A stretch of 64,000 nucleotides of DNA, taken from positions 1-64,000 of the forward strand of contig NZ_JAAGOX010000003.1 in assembly GCF_010500245.1 (NCBI RefSeq), in the 5' to 3' direction. Below the pieces are notes generated by a model. That model was not told where the DNA came from, searched no databases, and saw nothing but the letters and a program-made list of their open reading frames with translations. Positions 54,645 through 63,325 of this stretch are shown in pieces. A program made the translations under genes and the position numbers. This DNA comes from Ruegeria sp. PrR005 (GTDB lineage Bacteria > Pseudomonadota > Alphaproteobacteria > Rhodobacterales > Rhodobacteraceae). Numbering within the stretch: the stretch's first letter is position 1; the number at the start of each line of letters is the position of its first letter.

Positions 54645-55580
54645 ATGTCATTTGCCCACCGACACCTGCTTGGCATCGAACAGCTGTCTCCCGCAGATAT
54701 CACCGCCATTCTGGATCTGGCCGAGACCTATGTCGACCTGAACCGGCAATCGGCCAAGCATTCCGACGTGCTGTCGGGGCTGACCCAGATCAACATGTTC
54801 TTTGAGAACTCCACCCGCACCCAGGCCAGTTTCGAACTGGCGGGCAAGCGGCTGGGCGCGGATGTGATGAACATGTCGATGCAGGCCAGTTCGATCAAGA
54901 AGGGCGAGACCCTGATCGACACCGCGATGACATTGAATGCGATGCATCCCGATCTTCTGGTGGTACGGCACCCGCATTCGGGCGCCGTGGACCTGCTGGC
55001 GCAGAAGGTGAATTGCGCGGTGCTGAACGCGGGCGACGGGCGGCACGAACACCCGACCCAGGCGCTCTTGGATGCGCTGACGATCCGCCGGGCCAAGGGG
55101 CGGCTGCACCGGCTGAACATCGCCATCTGCGGTGACATCGCGCATAGCCGCGTGGCGCGTTCAAACTTGATTTTGCTTGGAAAAATGGAAAACCGCATCC
55201 GTCTGATCGGGCCACCGACGCTGGTTCCCTCTCAGTTCGCAGAGTTTGGCGCCGAGGTCTATGACGACATGCGCGAGGGTCTGAAAGACGTCGACGTGGT
55301 GATGATGCTGCGGCTTCAGAAAGAGCGGATGGATGGCGGCTTCATCCCGTCCGAGCGCGAGTATTACCACCGCTACGGGCTGGACCGCGAGAAGCTGGGA
55401 CTGGCCAAGGCGGATGCGATTATTATGCATCCGGGGCCGATGAACCGGGGGGTCGAGATTGATGGGACCTTGGCGGATGACATCAACCGGTCGGTGATCC
55501 AGGAGCAGGTGGAAATGGGTGTCGCGGTGCGCATGGCGGCGATGGAGCTCTTGGCGCGCAACCTGCGCGGGGCGGCATGA
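54645..55580 (+). CDS. pyrB: Aspartate carbamoyltransferase
   Basis: Catalytic subunit that makes carbamoyl-aspartate in pyrimidine synthesis, 311 residues. Binding motifs: [19 protein letters not shown] (carbamoyl phosphate site), [47 protein letters not shown], then [10 protein letters not shown] and the late [13 protein letters not shown]. No regulatory pyrI is present, as usual for the group where PyrB pairs with a PyrC-like partner. Its stop overlaps the next gene by four bases (ATGA). Confidence 0.96.
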   Translation: MSFAHRHLLGIEQLSPADITAILDLAETYVDLNRQSAKHSDVLSGLTQINMFFENSTRTQASFELAGKRLGADVMNMSMQASSIKKGETLIDTAMTLNAMHPDLLVVRHPHSGAVDLLAQKVNCAVLNAGDGRHEHPTQALLDALTIRRAKGRLHRLNIAICGDIAHSRVARSNLILLGKMENRIRLIGPPTLVPSQFAEFGAEVYDDMREGLKDVDVVMMLRLQKERMDGGFIPSEREYYHRYGLDREKLGLAKADAIIMHPGPMNRGVEIDGTLADDINRSVIQEQVEMGVAVRMAAMELLARNLRGAA

Positions 55581-56101
55581 CCCGGCTGAGTGTCCCCCAC
55601 AACGAGAGCGGCCTGATCCGCCTTTACGCCCTGAACATGCGGCCCGAGGAGGCGCGGTTCCTGCGCGAGCCGGGGGCGGTGGCGCAACTCCTGGGACTCG
55701 ACGCGCTCGACATGGATCATGTCGAGGTCTTCCCGGTCTCGGACCTCGAAGAGCTTGGGCTTTATGGTTATCTTACAGAGGGTTGCGGGATATCCGAGGA
55801 TCAGCTCAACCGCGCGGAACTGGCCGCGCACAAGGGCTGGATGCTGCTGCTGCGCAGCCGCGCGTTCGGCGGGAACCCGGTCGAAATTACCTTGCCCGAA
55901 GCGCTGGAGCCGGTGGGAGAATATCGCGAAGAAGGCACCGACTGGAGCGGGACACCGATCGAGACGGCAAGCGCCCTGCCCCATTCCGCGCCGCGTCTGC
56001 CGCCGCGCGAGGCGCGGCGCAAGGCGCGCAATATCGGGTTTACCCTGTTCGCCGTTGTCATGTCGCTGATCATCGGGGGGCTGGCATGGCTGATCTTTTG
56101 A
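55577..56101 (+). CDS. Hypothetical protein with C-terminal membrane anchor
   Basis: A 174-residue protein without a recognised family. The soluble part ([39 protein letters not shown]) runs to about 150; the last 22 residues form one helix ([20 protein letters not shown]), so it is probably a tail-anchored inner-membrane protein. It overlaps pyrB by four bases and is the first of three genes between pyrB and pyrC. Confidence 0.7.
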   Translation: MTRLSVPHNESGLIRLYALNMRPEEARFLREPGAVAQLLGLDALDMDHVEVFPVSDLEELGLYGYLTEGCGISEDQLNRAELAAHKGWMLLLRSRAFGGNPVEITLPEALEPVGEYREEGTDWSGTPIETASALPHSAPRLPPREARRKARNIGFTLFAVVMSLIIGGLAWLIF

Positions 56102-56113
56102 CCCGCGAATTGA

Positions 56114-56156
56114 CCGTTTTGTACCGGCCCCGGAAGGCGAATGTGCCGTTTTGTAC
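56114..56156 (+). promoter_or_regulatory. Direct repeat CCGTTTTGTAC upstream of the 128-aa gene
   Basis: CCGTTTTGTAC occurs at 56114-56124 and again at 56146-56156, 32 bases apart start to start, about three helical turns. Both lie in the 118-base gap before the 128-residue gene, the only sizeable gap between pyrB and pyrC. The spacing suits a dimeric or cooperative regulator binding one DNA face. The binding factor is unknown. Confidence 0.45.
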
Positions 56157-56219
56157 ATCGGCAATTTCACGGTTTGTTAACGGCTTCGGCGGCGTGACCG
56201 CCGTCCGGGGAGCACGGAC

Positions 56220-56606
56220 ATGAGCGGCGCGACGTTCCGATTTCCCGCCGACCGAGGGGCCTATATCCGCAACCACACCTGGATGGCGGCGATTGCCATG
56301 GGCGGCGCCATGGCGGTGCTCTGGGCGATGGTCAATCCCTATGTCTGGACCGGTGCTCCGGCGGGCCTCGCCGCGATTGCGCTGCGCGGCTGGTACCTGG
56401 CGTCGGAGGAGCTGGCGGTGGTCTGGGAAATCTCGGACGGTACGCTCAGCGGCCCGGGCCACCGGGTGCCGCTTAACCAGATCGAGATGGTGCGGACCAT
56501 GGGCAGCTATGTGCAGGTGATCACCAAGGGCGGTGACAAACACCTGATCAGATACCAGGCGGACCCGGCCGCCACCAAGGCCGCCATCGAAAGGGCGATA
56601 AGATGA
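56220..56606 (+). CDS. Hypothetical membrane protein, PH-like (128 aa)
   Basis: A 128-residue protein with two hydrophobic segments (MAAIAMGGAMAVLWAMV, PAGLAAIALRGWYLASEEL) followed by a soluble beta-rich part, VWEISDGTLSGPGHRVPLNQ then IEMVRTMGSYVQVITKGGDK, which recalls bacterial PH-like (YdbS/YdbT-type) domains. It has normal high GC. Its stop overlaps the DUF4268 start (ATGA). Function unknown. Confidence 0.65.
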   Translation: MSGATFRFPADRGAYIRNHTWMAAIAMGGAMAVLWAMVNPYVWTGAPAGLAAIALRGWYLASEELAVVWEISDGTLSGPGHRVPLNQIEMVRTMGSYVQVITKGGDKHLIRYQADPAATKAAIERAIR

Positions 56607-57583
56607 CCGAACTCGGTAAGCTCACAAAGGTCGATCTTCGAAAGATTTGGCAGACAGAGGCTAGGGACTTTACTCCGTGGTTAGCTCAGGAAGAAAACCT
56701 ACAGCAGCTTGGAGAGGTAATTGGCTTTGAACTTGAATTAGAGGCCGTCGAGCAAAATGTAGGCCCGTTTCGCGCAGACATATTGTGTAAGAACACTCTG
56801 ACCGACGAATGGGTTTTGATCGAAAACCAGTTGGAAAGGACTGACCATACCCACTTGGGGCAACTCATTACTTATGCTGCTGGCTTGGATGCCGTGACTA
56901 TCGTCTGGATTGCCTCAAACATTGCAGACGAACACCGCGCGGCATTGGATTGGCTGAACGAAGTTACCAATCAAAACATTCGTTTCTTTGGCATCGAGGT
57001 TGAGTTGTTAAAAATTGGAGAGAGTCCCGCCGCTCCAAGATTCAATCCGGTTAGTCTTCCGAATGATTGGTCCCGAAGCACAAGCGCTGCGAAGAGGGAA
57101 ATGAGACATATACCTCTAACAGACACAAAAAGGATGCAATTGGACTACTGGGATGCTGCCGAGGCCCTGTTGACAGGGCGGCATGCATTCCTGAAGCCAC
57201 TGAAAGCTCCAGCACAGTCTTGGATTGCTCACTCCATAGGAAAATCTGGCTTTCTAGTCAGCATGGTGATGAATAGCAAAGCTCGCTGGATACGTGCTGA
57301 AATCTATCTAGGTGGAAAAGAGGCTAAAGTTCACTTCGACAAGCTCTTTGAGAAAAGAAGAAGGATCGAAAATACTTTTGGAAGCGAACTGGAATGGCAG
57401 CGGCTAGATGGAAAGCAAGACTGTCGAATTTGTATCTCTAGAACCTCGGATCCAAATGACAGATCCGACTGGCCAGACCAACATCGGTGGTTGATCGAGT
57501 CACTTATTCGTCTTCACGACACATTTCGCCCCATCATAGCAGAGTTAAGCCCCTTGTTGCCCGGGACTCGTGACAATGAATAA
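56603..57583 (+). CDS. DUF4268 protein with nuclease-like N-terminal half
   Basis: A 326-residue protein. The N-terminal half reads like a PD-(D/E)xK nuclease fold: Asp59 in FRADILCK and the ENQ of WVLIENQLERTDHTHLGQLI (Glu74, Gln76). The C-terminal half matches DUF4268 (WIRAEIYLGGKEAKVHFDKL, SDWPDQHRWLIES). Hand counts of two 60-base lines give 45% G+C against about 75% in one line of pyrC, and codons are AT-rich, so it looks acquired. It overlaps its upstream neighbour as ATGA and the pyrC start by 8 bases. DUF4268 proteins often lie near restriction or defence genes; no partner is here. Confidence 0.78.
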   Translation: MTELGKLTKVDLRKIWQTEARDFTPWLAQEENLQQLGEVIGFELELEAVEQNVGPFRADILCKNTLTDEWVLIENQLERTDHTHLGQLITYAAGLDAVTIVWIASNIADEHRAALDWLNEVTNQNIRFFGIEVELLKIGESPAAPRFNPVSLPNDWSRSTSAAKREMRHIPLTDTKRMQLDYWDAAEALLTGRHAFLKPLKAPAQSWIAHSIGKSGFLVSMVMNSKARWIRAEIYLGGKEAKVHFDKLFEKRRRIENTFGSELEWQRLDGKQDCRICISRTSDPNDRSDWPDQHRWLIESLIRLHDTFRPIIAELSPLLPGTRDNE

Positions 57584-58856
57584 CATCCTTTTCACCAATG
57601 CCCGGCTGATCGACCCCGAGGCGGGCACCGACGAGCGCGGCGCGCTGCTGGTCGAGGGCGGGCGGATCGTGGCGCAGGGCCATGAGATCGGCGTGCCCGA
57701 ACATGTCGAGGTGGTCGATTGCGGTGGCAAGTGCCTGGCCCCCGGTATCGTCGATATCGGCGTCAAGGTGGGCGAACCGGGCGAGCGCCACAAAGAGAGC
57801 TATAAGTCCGCGGGACAGGCGGCGGCGGCGGGCGGTGTCACCACCATCGTCACCCGGCCCGACACCAACCCGGCCATCGACACGCCCGAGGCGCTGGAAT
57901 TCGTCACCCGCCGGGCGCAGGCCGACACGCCGGTCAACGTGCTGCCGATGGCGGCGTTGACCAAGGGGCGGCAGGGCCGTGAGATGACAGAGATCGGGTT
58001 CCTGCTGGATGCAGGCGCGGTGGCGTTTACCGATTGCGACCATGTGGTCGCCAACACCAAGGTGTTTTCCCGCGCCCTGACCTATGCCCGGTCGTTGGGC
58101 GCGCTGGTCATCGCGCATCCGCAGGAGCCGGGGCTGAGCGAGGGGGCGGCGGCCACCAGCGGCAAGTTCGCAGCGCTCTATGGCCTGCCCGCCGTGTCGC
58201 CCATGGCCGAGCGGATGGGTCTGGACCGCGATATCGCGTTGCTGGAAATGACCGGGGCGAAGTATCACGCCGACCAGATCACCACCGCGCGTGCGCTGCC
58301 CGCGCTGGAACGCGCCAAGCGCAATGGGCTGGACATCACCGCCGGCACCTCGATCCACCATCTGACGCTGAACGAGCTGGATGTTTCGGGTTATCGCACC
58401 TTCTTCAAGGTCAAGCCGCCTTTGCGCAGCGAGGATGACCGGCAGGCGGTGATCGAGGCGGTGCGCACGGGCTTGATCGACACGATCAGTTCCATGCACA
58501 CGCCACAGGACGAGGAAAGCAAGCGGCTGCCTTTTGAGGAGGCCGCAAGCGGCGCGGTGGCGCTGGAAACGCTTTTGCCTGCGGCGCTGAGGCTTTATCA
58601 TGCCGGGCAGCTTGACCTGCCTACCCTGTTCCGGGCCATGGCGCTGAACCCGGCGCGGCGGCTGGGGCTGGAGGCCGGGCGGCTGAGTGCGGGGGCGCCT
58701 GCCGATCTGGTGCTGTTCGACCCGGACGTGCCCTTTGTTCTGGACCGGTTCACGCTGCGGTCGAAATCGCAGAACACCCCGTTTGACGGCCAGCGGATGC
58801 AAGGTAGGGTGCTGGCGACCTATGTGGCCGGACAGGCCGTTTACCGGAGAGACTGA
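57576..58856 (+). CDS. pyrC: Dihydroorotase (PyrC)
   Basis: Zinc amidohydrolase that closes the ring to dihydroorotate, 426 residues. It belongs to the class-I/AllB-like branch: LFTNARLIDPEAG, GGKCLAPGIVDIGVKVGEPG and TTIVTRPDTNPAIDTPEALE. The metal block usually reading DxHxH is DIGVK here, so the catalytic His pair is absent; together with PyrB in the same operon this fits the inactive-dihydroorotase type (PyrC/PyrX) that holds PyrB, with an active enzyme elsewhere. The start ATG 57576 lies within the DUF4268 gene; GTG 57570 is the alternative. Confidence 0.85.
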   Translation: MNNILFTNARLIDPEAGTDERGALLVEGGRIVAQGHEIGVPEHVEVVDCGGKCLAPGIVDIGVKVGEPGERHKESYKSAGQAAAAGGVTTIVTRPDTNPAIDTPEALEFVTRRAQADTPVNVLPMAALTKGRQGREMTEIGFLLDAGAVAFTDCDHVVANTKVFSRALTYARSLGALVIAHPQEPGLSEGAAATSGKFAALYGLPAVSPMAERMGLDRDIALLEMTGAKYHADQITTARALPALERAKRNGLDITAGTSIHHLTLNELDVSGYRTFFKVKPPLRSEDDRQAVIEAVRTGLIDTISSMHTPQDEESKRLPFEEAASGAVALETLLPAALRLYHAGQLDLPTLFRAMALNPARRLGLEAGRLSAGAPADLVLFDPDVPFVLDRFTLRSKSQNTPFDGQRMQGRVLATYVAGQAVYRRD

Positions 58857-59467
58857 TGCCCGTTTTCGATACGCCCGTGATGCTGCTGATCCTGTGGGCC
58901 GTGATCGGCTATGGGCTGGGCTCGGTGCCCTTTGGCCTGATCCTGACCCGCGCGATGGGGATGGGCGATCTGCGCAAGATCGGCTCGGGCAATATCGGCA
59001 CCACCAATGTGCTGCGCACCGGTAATAAGGGGGCGGCGGCGCTGACCCTGCTCCTGGATGGTGGCAAGGGGGCGGTGGCGGTGCTGCTGGCGCGGCTGTT
59101 CGCGGGCGAGGACGCGGCACAGGTGGCGGCGCTGGCATCGTTTGTCGGCCATTGCTATCCCATCTGGCTGGGCTTCAAGGGCGGCAAAGGGGTTGCGACC
59201 TTTCTCGGCCTGTGGCTGGCGCTGGCCTGGCCGGTCGGCATCGCCTGCTGCCTGAGCTGGCTTGCGGGCGCGGCGGTGACGCGGATCTCGTCCATGGGGG
59301 CGCTGGTGGCGGCGGCAAGCTCGACCTTCTGGCTGGTGTTCCTTGGATATGGCACCGGGTTTGCGCTGGGTGTCGTGCTGACGCTGATGGTGTTCTGGCG
59401 ACACCGGGCCAATATCGCACGGCTGAAGGCCGGGACCGAGCCGAAGATCGGCCAGAAATCGGCGTGA
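58856..59467 (+). CDS. plsY: Glycerol-3-phosphate acyltransferase PlsY
   Basis: Inner-membrane enzyme that acylates glycerol 3-phosphate from acyl-phosphate, 203 residues and about five helices. Its three motifs are present: GSVPFGLILTRAMG with the GSGNIGTTNVLRTGNKGAA loop, then the GHCYPIWLGFKGGKGVATFL block, and the late FWRHRANIARLKAGTEPKIG. The ATG shares one base with the pyrC stop. Confidence 0.94.
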   Translation: MPVFDTPVMLLILWAVIGYGLGSVPFGLILTRAMGMGDLRKIGSGNIGTTNVLRTGNKGAAALTLLLDGGKGAVAVLLARLFAGEDAAQVAALASFVGHCYPIWLGFKGGKGVATFLGLWLALAWPVGIACCLSWLAGAAVTRISSMGALVAAASSTFWLVFLGYGTGFALGVVLTLMVFWRHRANIARLKAGTEPKIGQKSA

Positions 59468-59721
59468 GGGAGCGGGCGCTGGCGCGCTTGCGCGCCTGGC
59501 CCATTGGCACGAATACCGGCCGGTCCGGCGGGCGGCGGTATTCCGTGTCCAAATCCGTGTTTGCCGGTGGGCGGTCGGTCAAGTTGGTGGCGACCGAGTT
59601 GGGCGGAACCGATTACATCAGCCTCAACCTGTATGACCTGAGCGGCGGCGCGCGGCTGTTTCCCTGTGAGATGCCGGTCGAAAAGGTCGTGACCTTTCTT
59701 GCCGATCTGGTGGAAGATTGA
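59464..59721 (+). CDS. Small conserved hypothetical protein (85 aa)
   Basis: An 85-residue basic protein beginning with GTG 59464 in a GTGA overlap with plsY. It reads RERALARLRAWPIGTNTGRS, then RRYSVSKSVFAGGRSVKLVA, TELGGTDYISLNLYDL and FPCEMPVEKVVTFLADLVE. It has no membrane segment or recognised domain. Short proteins of this type follow plsY in other roseobacters, but I cannot name a function. Confidence 0.7.
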   Translation: MRERALARLRAWPIGTNTGRSGGRRYSVSKSVFAGGRSVKLVATELGGTDYISLNLYDLSGGARLFPCEMPVEKVVTFLADLVED

Positions 59722-59915
59722 TCATTTACCGATCTGTCAACCCGGAATTTTCGCACACCCGACCTAAACCTGCGCACGATCAACTTGAGTTGCTTTGAAC
59801 GTGATCGGGGGGCTGCCCATCTGGGGTTCACCACGGCGAGATTGGGCCGTGCGGGATCCAATGGACCCGGCCGGAAATTGCGCCGACGGGTCAGCCAAAA
59901 TCGAAAGGCATGACA

Positions 59916-60389
59916 ATGAACACCTTCAAATCCTTCCTGGGCGGCGTCGCCCTGTCCGTCGCACTGGCAAGCTCGGCTCTGGCCGCCGGTGTGGAACTGA
60001 ACGCAAGCTCGACCGGTCTGGCCATGCAGGGCTATGACCCGGTGGCCTATTTCACCGTGGGCGAAGCCACCGAAGGCGACTGGAAGATCACCTCGGTCTA
60101 TCATGACGCCACCTATCGCTTTGCCAGCGCGGAGAACAAGGAAGCGTTCGAAGCGAACCCGGAAGCCTATCTGCCGGCCTATGGCGGCTATTGCGCCTTT
60201 GGCGCCGCGATGGGCTTCAAGTTCGACGGCGACCCGGACAACTGGAAGATCGTCGACGGCCAACTGTACCTGAACCTGTCCGACGAGATCCAGGCCAAGT
60301 GGGAAGAGGACATCCCCGGTTTCATCGTGAAGGCCGACGCCAACTGGACTGACATCGCTGCCAAATCCCCGGCGGAGTTGCAGAACTAA
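59916..60389 (+). CDS. YHS-domain exported protein
   Basis: A 157-residue protein with a signal peptide (MNTFKSFLGGVALSVALASS to about ALA at 24) and a YHS domain: MQGYDPVAYFTVGEATEGDW, YRFASAENKEAFEANPEAYL and PAYGGYCAFGAAMGFKFDG. YHS domains bind metals or partners in transport proteins. AAGG lies 9 bases before ATG 59916; the ATG 6 bases upstream is too close to that site. 188 bases of unassigned DNA precede it and a strong terminator follows. Confidence 0.86.
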   Translation: MNTFKSFLGGVALSVALASSALAAGVELNASSTGLAMQGYDPVAYFTVGEATEGDWKITSVYHDATYRFASAENKEAFEANPEAYLPAYGGYCAFGAAMGFKFDGDPDNWKIVDGQLYLNLSDEIQAKWEEDIPGFIVKADANWTDIAAKSPAELQN

Positions 60390-60407
60390 GTACGGCCACA
60401 CCCAAGG

Positions 60408-60445
60408 AAACCGGCGGCAGAGCGATCTGCCGCCGGTTTTCGTTT
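60408..60445 (+). terminator. Strong terminator after YHS gene
   Basis: AAACCGGCGGCAGA (60408-60421) pairs perfectly with TCTGCCGCCGGTTT (60426-60439) around a GCGA tetraloop of the GNRA class, followed by TCGTTTG. A 14-bp stem with a stable tetraloop marks the end of the YHS transcript before the minus-strand sugar cluster. Confidence 0.9.
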
Positions 60446-60529
60446 GTTGGTGGGGAATGTCGGTCTAGAGGCGATGGGGGTCCGGCCGGTGTTGACGGCG
60501 CGTGGCGGGACCCGTAACGCACCGACCGG

Positions 60530-61339
60530 CTACCAGCCGGGAAATCGTCTTTCGATCAGGTTGGGAAGCCAGATCGTCAGTGTTTTCTTGATCCAGGATG
60601 TCACCACGATGCCCGGCGTGAGGCGCGCGAGACTCCCGTCTTTGGGGGTGTATCCGATGACCTGTCTCGTTTCGGACAGGTCCCAGCGCATCCCCGGATT
60701 GTCGGACATCAGGTTCAGCGCGGCAAAGCCGACATTCTCGGCCGTGATCGCGGCGCGCATTCCGCTGAGGAAGTCACGGTCGCTGAGCCACATCTCCTGG
60801 CCCCACCGGCCCATGGCCATATGCGGGCCGGGCCGGTTGCCATGGGTCCATTGGGTCCACCCGATCCGCAGGCAGATCACGGAGAGGCCGTGGTACCGGG
60901 CGAAATAGGCGCCGGTGCGTTCGCAGAACAGCTTGGACATCCCGTAGGCATTCACCGGACCCGGCGCCAGGCTGCTGGTCAGCCGGTCCCGTGTGAACCG
61001 CTTGTCACCATGCAGCCAGTTCGAACTGGCCAACACCACGCGCTTTACCCCCTGGGCTGCGGCGTGGTGGTAGAGGTCGAGCGTTGCGTCCATGTTGTTG
61101 CGGATCGCGGAGCCCCAGGAGGCCGCCGGCTCCCGGTCTCCGGCCAGGTGGACGATCACATCCACATCGGCGAGGTGCCGCACCCAGGCGTCGCCATCGG
61201 CGAGGTCGGCGACGAAGATGCGCGGATGCCCGGCGTCGCGAATGTCGAGACCGGTCACGTCGAAGTCCGTGTCCGCATCGAGCAGGTCGAAGAGCTTGCG
61301 GCCAAGATGCCCGCCGGCCCCGGTTATGAGGACATGCAT
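60530..61339 (-). CDS. NAD-dependent sugar epimerase/dehydratase family protein
   Basis: A 269-residue extended-SDR protein. Nucleotide-binding motif TGAGGHLGRKLFDLLD, catalytic YxxxK as YGMSK, Asp in LDIRDAG at the end of strand 2 (NAD preference). Blocks AGDREPAASW and VVLASSNWLHGD resemble uronate dehydrogenase (Udh). It may oxidise or epimerise a hexuronate or related sugar. Its first 16 bases overlap the end of the mutarotase-like gene. Confidence 0.8.
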   Translation of the reverse strand: MHVLITGAGGHLGRKLFDLLDADTDFDVTGLDIRDAGHPRIFVADLADGDAWVRHLADVDVIVHLAGDREPAASWGSAIRNNMDATLDLYHHAAAQGVKRVVLASSNWLHGDKRFTRDRLTSSLAPGPVNAYGMSKLFCERTGAYFARYHGLSVICLRIGWTQWTHGNRPGPHMAMGRWGQEMWLSDRDFLSGMRAAITAENVGFAALNLMSDNPGMRWDLSETRQVIGYTPKDGSLARLTPGIVVTSWIKKTLTIWLPNLIERRFPGW

Positions 61340-62235
61340 GTCAAGAGCTCCTTTTCCGGCCGGGTCAGGGCGAGGTCACCTGGAGGCGCACCCCGCCAGA
61401 TCCGGAAGTTCTGGGTGAACCGCAGCTCGGCCTGTGGGGCGAGGTTGCGCGCGGGCGCGTGCCATTCGGCTTCGCAATAGGCGTAGTCGCCGGAGTTGAA
61501 GATTTCGAAGGGCAAGCCGTGGGCATAGCTGTCGCCGGGCGCGGACGGCCCGGTGGTGCAGAGGATGGATATGTCGTGGAGCAGATTGCGGATCAGGGTC
61601 CGCCCGGTCGGGTTTGCGGTGGCGATCTTGAATTGATGTGGGTCCTGGCAGGTGCAGGTGAGGCCATCCGCAGAGCTTGTTGCCCGGCCATCGTGCCGGT
61701 CGAAGACCGGGCGGATGGCCGGGTGGAGGCCGGGAACCGCGATCCGCGCCGGATGATCCAGCATCATGACCGACCAGATGCCGCACCGACGCGGGGCACT
61801 GCCGCAGTTCCGCAAGCTGTGCGCGATGGAAAACGCGGAGCCGGAGCGCAGCGTGACCGTTCGCGTGATCTGTAGCTGCGAGATGGGGCAGACGGGGCTG
61901 ACCAGGGACACGGCCTCGGGCGAGTGTGTTGCAATGTGGTAGGCGCCCGCATCGAGCGCGGGATAGGGGGCGCCTGCGGGCCAGTCGCGGTCCGGGGCGA
62001 CCCAGGTCTTTTCTCCGCCCCAGAGGGGAAAGCCGAACTGGGGTGAGCGTGTGGGCAAGCTGGCAAGACTGTCGGCGCGGAATGGCTGACCCAGGAGGTC
62101 GGGGTTCTGGAACAGCAGCGACCGGCCGCCAAGGGCAACGTCCCACAGGCGACCACCAATGCCGGGAAGCAGGGTGAGCGTCAGCGCGTCGCGCTTTATG
62201 CTGAGTTCGCGCCAGGGATCGGGACGTTCGGTCAT
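61324..62235 (-). CDS. Aldose-1-epimerase-like protein
   Basis: A 303-residue protein of the galactose-mutarotase-like fold. LLPGIGGRLWDVALGGRSLL is the typical opening of the domain; FPLWGGEKTWVAPDRDW and PFEIFNSGDYAYCEAEWHAP follow. The catalytic His/Glu pattern of GalM is not clearly kept, so ligand binding or epimerase action on another sugar is possible. ATG 62235 (MTERPDPW) is chosen; the frame continues upstream to 62262. Part of the sugar cluster. Confidence 0.7.
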   Translation of the reverse strand: MTERPDPWRELSIKRDALTLTLLPGIGGRLWDVALGGRSLLFQNPDLLGQPFRADSLASLPTRSPQFGFPLWGGEKTWVAPDRDWPAGAPYPALDAGAYHIATHSPEAVSLVSPVCPISQLQITRTVTLRSGSAFSIAHSLRNCGSAPRRCGIWSVMMLDHPARIAVPGLHPAIRPVFDRHDGRATSSADGLTCTCQDPHQFKIATANPTGRTLIRNLLHDISILCTTGPSAPGDSYAHGLPFEIFNSGDYAYCEAEWHAPARNLAPQAELRFTQNFRIWRGAPPGDLALTRPEKELLTCMSS

Positions 62236-62278
62236 CGGAACAGGACCGGCACGGTTCAGCAACCGTGCCGGTCAAGGC

Positions 62279-63277
62279 TTAGATATGTTTGAACTGGGCG
62301 ACGTTTGCGGCCGTGATCGGCATCACGCCGGTCTCGACCCGCTCGGGCAACGGATTGATGCCAGCCGCGCGCCAGTCGGGCAGGACCTTGAGCGCGTCGG
62401 TGTTCTGCCAGTGCATCATGTGGAAGGCCAGGAAGATTTCCAGATAGGATTTCTGCGCCACGGCCCCGTGGATTGTCCCGTCTTCGATATAGGGCAGCAT
62501 GTCGTCGTTGCGGTCCATGGCGACGATCTTGATATCGCCGACGCGGCCCGCTTCGGTGACCGCGATGGCCGCGCCCTTGCCGCTGTCGCCATCGGTGCCG
62601 CCGATGCCCACGATATCAGGATGGGCCTGGATCGCCTGAAGATAGGCGGTGGGCGCATAAGACGGATCGGCCTTGTCGTTGACCACGTCGACGACCTCGA
62701 TATCGGGATATTTCTCGGCGAATACCTGTTTGTAGCCTTCGACCCGCTCCAGCGTGGAGGGAGCCGGGAAGGTTCCGAGAATGACCTTGCCCTTGCCGCC
62801 GATGGCCTCGGCCAGCATTTCACCGCCGACGCGACCGGCCTGCACGCCGTTGATGCCGAGGAAGGTCGAGCGCGGGCTGTTCGGGATATCGCCGATGCAG
62901 CAGGTCACGGGGATGCCCGCGGCCACGGCGCGCTCGACCCCGGGGGCCAGGGTTGCGGGATCTCCGGGGAAGATCAGGATGCCGGCGGGGCGGCGGGCGA
63001 TCAGTTCGTCAAGCTGGCGGGCCTGAGCGGCGGTGTCGAAATCGAGCGGGCCGGTGAAGGTGGCCTTGATGCCCATCAGCTCTTCGAGGTCCTTCATGGC
63101 ATTGCGATAGTCCACCCAGAAAGGCACCTGGGTCACGATGGAGAGGAAAACGTATTCCTTGCCTGCTGCCTGTGCCATCGCCTCCTTGGACAAGAGCGGC
63201 AGGCCGAAGGCGCCGGCCAGACCGGCCATTGTTCCGGCGGTCAGCAGACTGCGCCGTTTCACGTTGAGTTCAGTCAT
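62279..63277 (-). CDS. ABC transporter sugar-binding protein
   Basis: A 332-residue periplasmic binding protein of the RbsB/Peripla_BP_4 type, with a twin-arginine-like signal (VKRRSLLTAGTMAGLAGAFG). Blocks: VTQVPFWVDYRNAMKDLEEL, GILIFPGDPATLAPGVERAV and GIGGTDGDSGKGAAIAVTEA. It is the first gene of the transporter in this reading order after the permease and likely binds the sugar used by the epimerase and mutarotase-like proteins. Confidence 0.88.
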   Translation of the reverse strand: MTELNVKRRSLLTAGTMAGLAGAFGLPLLSKEAMAQAAGKEYVFLSIVTQVPFWVDYRNAMKDLEELMGIKATFTGPLDFDTAAQARQLDELIARRPAGILIFPGDPATLAPGVERAVAAGIPVTCCIGDIPNSPRSTFLGINGVQAGRVGGEMLAEAIGGKGKVILGTFPAPSTLERVEGYKQVFAEKYPDIEVVDVVNDKADPSYAPTAYLQAIQAHPDIVGIGGTDGDSGKGAAIAVTEAGRVGDIKIVAMDRNDDMLPYIEDGTIHGAVAQKSYLEIFLAFHMMHWQNTDALKVLPDWRAAGINPLPERVETGVMPITAANVAQFKHI

Positions 63278-63325
63278 CGAGTTCTCCCTGTTGGATGGTT
63301 GATTTTGAGTACTGTTTGCCGGGTC

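Noticed and set aside
57534-59138. 534-residue minus-strand ORF opposite pyrC and plsY
   Set aside because: Antisense shadow of two well-supported genes.
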